Below are positions 5,593-7,599 of a stretch of DNA of 7,599 bases, piece by piece. The notes under the pieces are model-generated. The model was not told the DNA's origin. It saw only the letters and a list, made by a program, of their open reading frames with translations, and made no database searches. Both the position numbers and the translations under genes were made by a program. The first letter of the stretch is position 1. The number at the start of each line of letters is the position of its first letter. This stretch comes from Proteobacteria bacterium UBA6908 (GTDB lineage: Bacteria; Pseudomonadota; Gammaproteobacteria; Acidiferrobacterales; UBA6901): positions 19,867-27,465 of the forward strand of contig DKBE01000088.1 of NCBI GenBank assembly GCA_002451085.1, given 5' to 3'.

Positions 5593-7599
5593 TCAGGCCG
5601 TCAGTCGCCGGTAGATGTCCGAAACCTTGAGTGGCAATTTTTTCACATCCTCGACCAGGGTCCAGTTCACCGCGCCGTACAGGTGCGGCAGGTAGTCGCG
5701 CGCCTCGGAGTCGATGGTGATGCAGAACGGGTGGATGCCGCACCGGTGGGCCTCGATCAGTGCCTGGCGGGTGTCCTCAATGCCGTAATCACCACGGTAG
5801 CCGTCATAGTCGTCCGGCTTGCCGTCCGAGAGCGTGATCAGGAGCTTGGTGCGCGCCTCGATCTCGTTCAGCAGTTTGGTCAGGTGGCGGATGGTGACCC
5901 CCATGCGGGTGTAATCCTTGGGCTGGATGCCGGCGATGCGTTTTTCCACCTCTTCCCCGTACGGCTCGTCAAAGCGTTTGATGCGGTACAACTCGCAGCG
6001 TTTACGGGTCATGCCCGAGAAGCCGTAGATCGCGTAGCGGTCGCCAAGCACCTCGAGCGCTTCGCACAGCATCACCAGCGACTCGCGCTCGGCCTCGTTG
6101 ATCCAGCCCTTGGTGGAGCCGGACATATCAACCATGAACATGACCGCAATATTGCGATCGTGTTTGTGGTGCTTGGTGAACAGCCGGTCGCTCATCTCGC
6201 GCCCGGTATGCATATCCGCCCAGGCCTCGACCAGCGCATCGAAATCGACGTTGTCACCGTTAACCTGTTTCTTGAGCAGTTTTTCCTCGCCACGCAAGGC
6301 TTCGAATGATTTGCGCAGCTGGTGAATGAGGCCGGCGTACTTCTGGCGGGTGCGGGCCACAAATGGTTCGTCGCTCGGCGGCACGTCGCTCTCGCGCAAT
6401 ACACACCAGTGCTTGCGGTAGTGTTGGCGGCGGAAATCCCACTCGTTGTAGAGCAGCGCGCCTTCGTCCTGATAGCTGGCCTTCCAGCTATCCTCGTCCG
6501 GTTTTTCCTCGCCCGCGCGCCGGTAACCCCCGTCGCCGGCCGCATGCAGGTATTCATCGGGGATCTCGCCCAGATCCTGGAGAATTGAGTCCATTAATTG
6601 CCGTACATGCTCCGGCGGTGCGATCGGCTGGCCATCGAGGTTGATGGTCATGCTGAATTCACCACCCAGTTCCGAATCATTCTCTTCGCGCGTGAGGCTG
6701 AAGCGTTCCGCCAGATTTTCCGATGACTCGGCAGCCTTGCCTTCCTGTTCCCCGAGCATCTGCTGTAGGGCGACGTGCAGCTCGAAATGCTCGCGCGCCA
6801 GGCGCGCGGACATCGTGGCTTCCACGTCCTCGGGATGCAGGGTGCCCTGGTAGCAGACCGGCGGCGGGAGTTCCTGGTCGTATAGCTCGGTGAGTAGTGC
6901 GAGGGTGTCACGCACATCGGCCTGCCGGGAGCGAAGCCGAGTAATTTTTGCTTCCCAGGCGGCGGGATAAAGCTGTTCGCCCAGGGCCGCGCGCAAGGCC
7001 GTCATCTCACGGTGCAGGCCGGTGAGATCATGCGCCAGCCGTGCATCCAGGCGGATGGTTTCGAGTGTCTGGAATAACCGCTGTGCGCGGTGCGGATCGG
7101 CATATCCCGCCAGCGCCTCGGTGAGTGAGACGCGAAACGTCCCATAGCGGGTTTGCGCCCACTGATGCGCAGCCATGGCCTTGTACAGGCGGAAGTTCTG
7201 CTCACGGTCGTCCAGGCGCGCCACGCGGGCGGGTAGGAACAATGTTTCGGTATCCGTGTACGGTTCGTCGCCAACATCCAGCTTGAGTGCGCGTCCGGAC
7301 AGACCGCGCACGAACAGTTCCAGAACATGCGCAATGTCTTCGAGCGCCATGCCGTTGAGCTTGTCGCGCACCTCATCGGCGAACCCGGCAATGTTGCGGA
7401 ATACCGCGCAGGCCGGGTACAGGCCCATCTTGTCGAACAGGTCCATAGCGTGCACCACCCAGTCCTCGACGCTGGCGAGATCCAGCTGACGCAGTGCCTG
7501 CGGGACGTGGAACGTAAACTGGTAGGCCATTTCGGCGTTGGTCTTGGCGATGGCGTCGGACCAGCGCAGCACATACTCCTGTTCGGCGCGGCTGAACGG
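5593..7599 (-). CDS. NorD/CbbO-family von Willebrand A protein, 5' end missing
   Basis: Cytoplasmic vWA protein of the type that works with a MoxR-class AAA+ ATPase (NorQ or CbbQ) to mature or reactivate a metalloenzyme: nitric oxide reductase for NorD, Rubisco for CbbO. The frame is open from the window edge at 7599 to the TGA at 5595-5593, giving 668 visible residues with no start codon fixed; a GTG at 7572 is internal. The N-terminal two thirds is helical and carries the family segment GRALKL followed by TDTETLFLPARV (about 103-126). An acidic linker lies around 340-375. The C-terminal vWA domain (about 484-668) has an intact MIDAS: D491-x-S493-x-S495 in MVDMSGS, T564 in YTRMG, and D592 in LSDGKPDD. 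Neither the ATPase nor any nor or cbb gene is in the window, so NorD cannot be separated from CbbO or an orphan paralogue. It is not a TROVE (Ro60/Rsr) protein as far as can be read. Confidence 0.85.
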   Translation of the reverse strand, partial: PFSRAEQEYVLRWSDAIAKTNAEMAYQFTFHVPQALRQLDLASVEDWVVHAMDLFDKMGLYPACAVFRNIAGFADEVRDKLNGMALEDIAHVLELFVRGLSGRALKLDVGDEPYTDTETLFLPARVARLDDREQNFRLYKAMAAHQWAQTRYGTFRVSLTEALAGYADPHRAQRLFQTLETIRLDARLAHDLTGLHREMTALRAALGEQLYPAAWEAKITRLRSRQADVRDTLALLTELYDQELPPPVCYQGTLHPEDVEATMSARLAREHFELHVALQQMLGEQEGKAAESSENLAERFSLTREENDSELGGEFSMTINLDGQPIAPPEHVRQLMDSILQDLGEIPDEYLHAAGDGGYRRAGEEKPDEDSWKASYQDEGALLYNEWDFRRQHYRKHWCVLRESDVPPSDEPFVARTRQKYAGLIHQLRKSFEALRGEEKLLKKQVNGDNVDFDALVEAWADMHTGREMSDRLFTKHHKHDRNIAVMFMVDMSGSTKGWINEAERESLVMLCEALEVLGDRYAIYGFSGMTRKRCELYRIKRFDEPYGEEVEKRIAGIQPKDYTRMGVTIRHLTKLLNEIEARTKLLITLSDGKPDDYDGYRGDYGIEDTRQALIEAHRCGIHPFCITIDSEARDYLPHLYGAVNWTLVEDVKKLPLKVSDIYRRLTA

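Noticed and set aside
5428..6309. Plus-strand open frame of 293 codons
   Set aside because: It lies opposite the intact vWA domain and the intergenic gap; no family features. It is a GC-rich shadow frame.
5593..7599. Ro60/Rsr (TROVE) assignment for the vWA protein
   Set aside because: The residues before the vWA domain match the NorD/CbbO pattern (GRALKL, then LFLPARV), and no TROVE-like features could be recognised.

Overview
The window is a GC-rich bacterial chromosome segment in which every supportable gene lies on the minus strand. Gene families and regulatory sites point to a proteobacterium, most likely a gammaproteobacterium of chemolithotrophic or denitrifying type. This rests on a class II (B12-dependent) ribonucleotide reductase, a NorD/CbbO-type von Willebrand A protein, an archaeal-length RtcB with archease, and NrdR- and FNR-like operators. 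The taxon is an inference, not a direct reading.

In transcription order (right to left): (1) positions 7599-5593 hold the C-terminal 668 residues of a NorD/CbbO-family vWA protein whose start lies outside the window. (2) A 153-bp gap (5440-5592) carries a good FNR/ANR-type dyad, a 9-bp TGTG-T-CACA dyad and a 10-bp direct repeat. (3) A tight four-gene cluster follows: archease (5439-5002), RtcB RNA ligase (4987-3557), an exported protein of unknown function with a DxNxDGxxD loop (3551-2886), and DNA polymerase X with a PHP domain (2874-1150). The gaps within it are 14, 5 and 11 bp, so it reads as one operon joining RNA ligation and DNA repair. (4) The 249-bp gap 901-1149 holds a stem-loop behind polX, then a TTGACA/TAATTT promoter with two NrdR-like boxes exactly 31 bp apart, and a leader with a perfect 14-bp palindrome. 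(5) Positions 900-1 hold the first 300 residues of nrdJ, whose end lies outside the window.

Archease activates RtcB and allows multiple turnover, so genes 2 and 3 are functionally coupled by known biology. PolX acts in base-excision or gap repair and NrdJ supplies deoxynucleotides, giving a loose nucleic-acid repair theme. The vWA protein normally works with a MoxR-family AAA+ ATPase; that partner would have to lie beyond position 7599. No mobile element, CRISPR array, tRNA or rRNA was seen. The most noteworthy signals are the tandem NrdR operator layout, the FNR-like box before archease-rtcB, and the unknown exported protein embedded between cytoplasmic repair enzymes.
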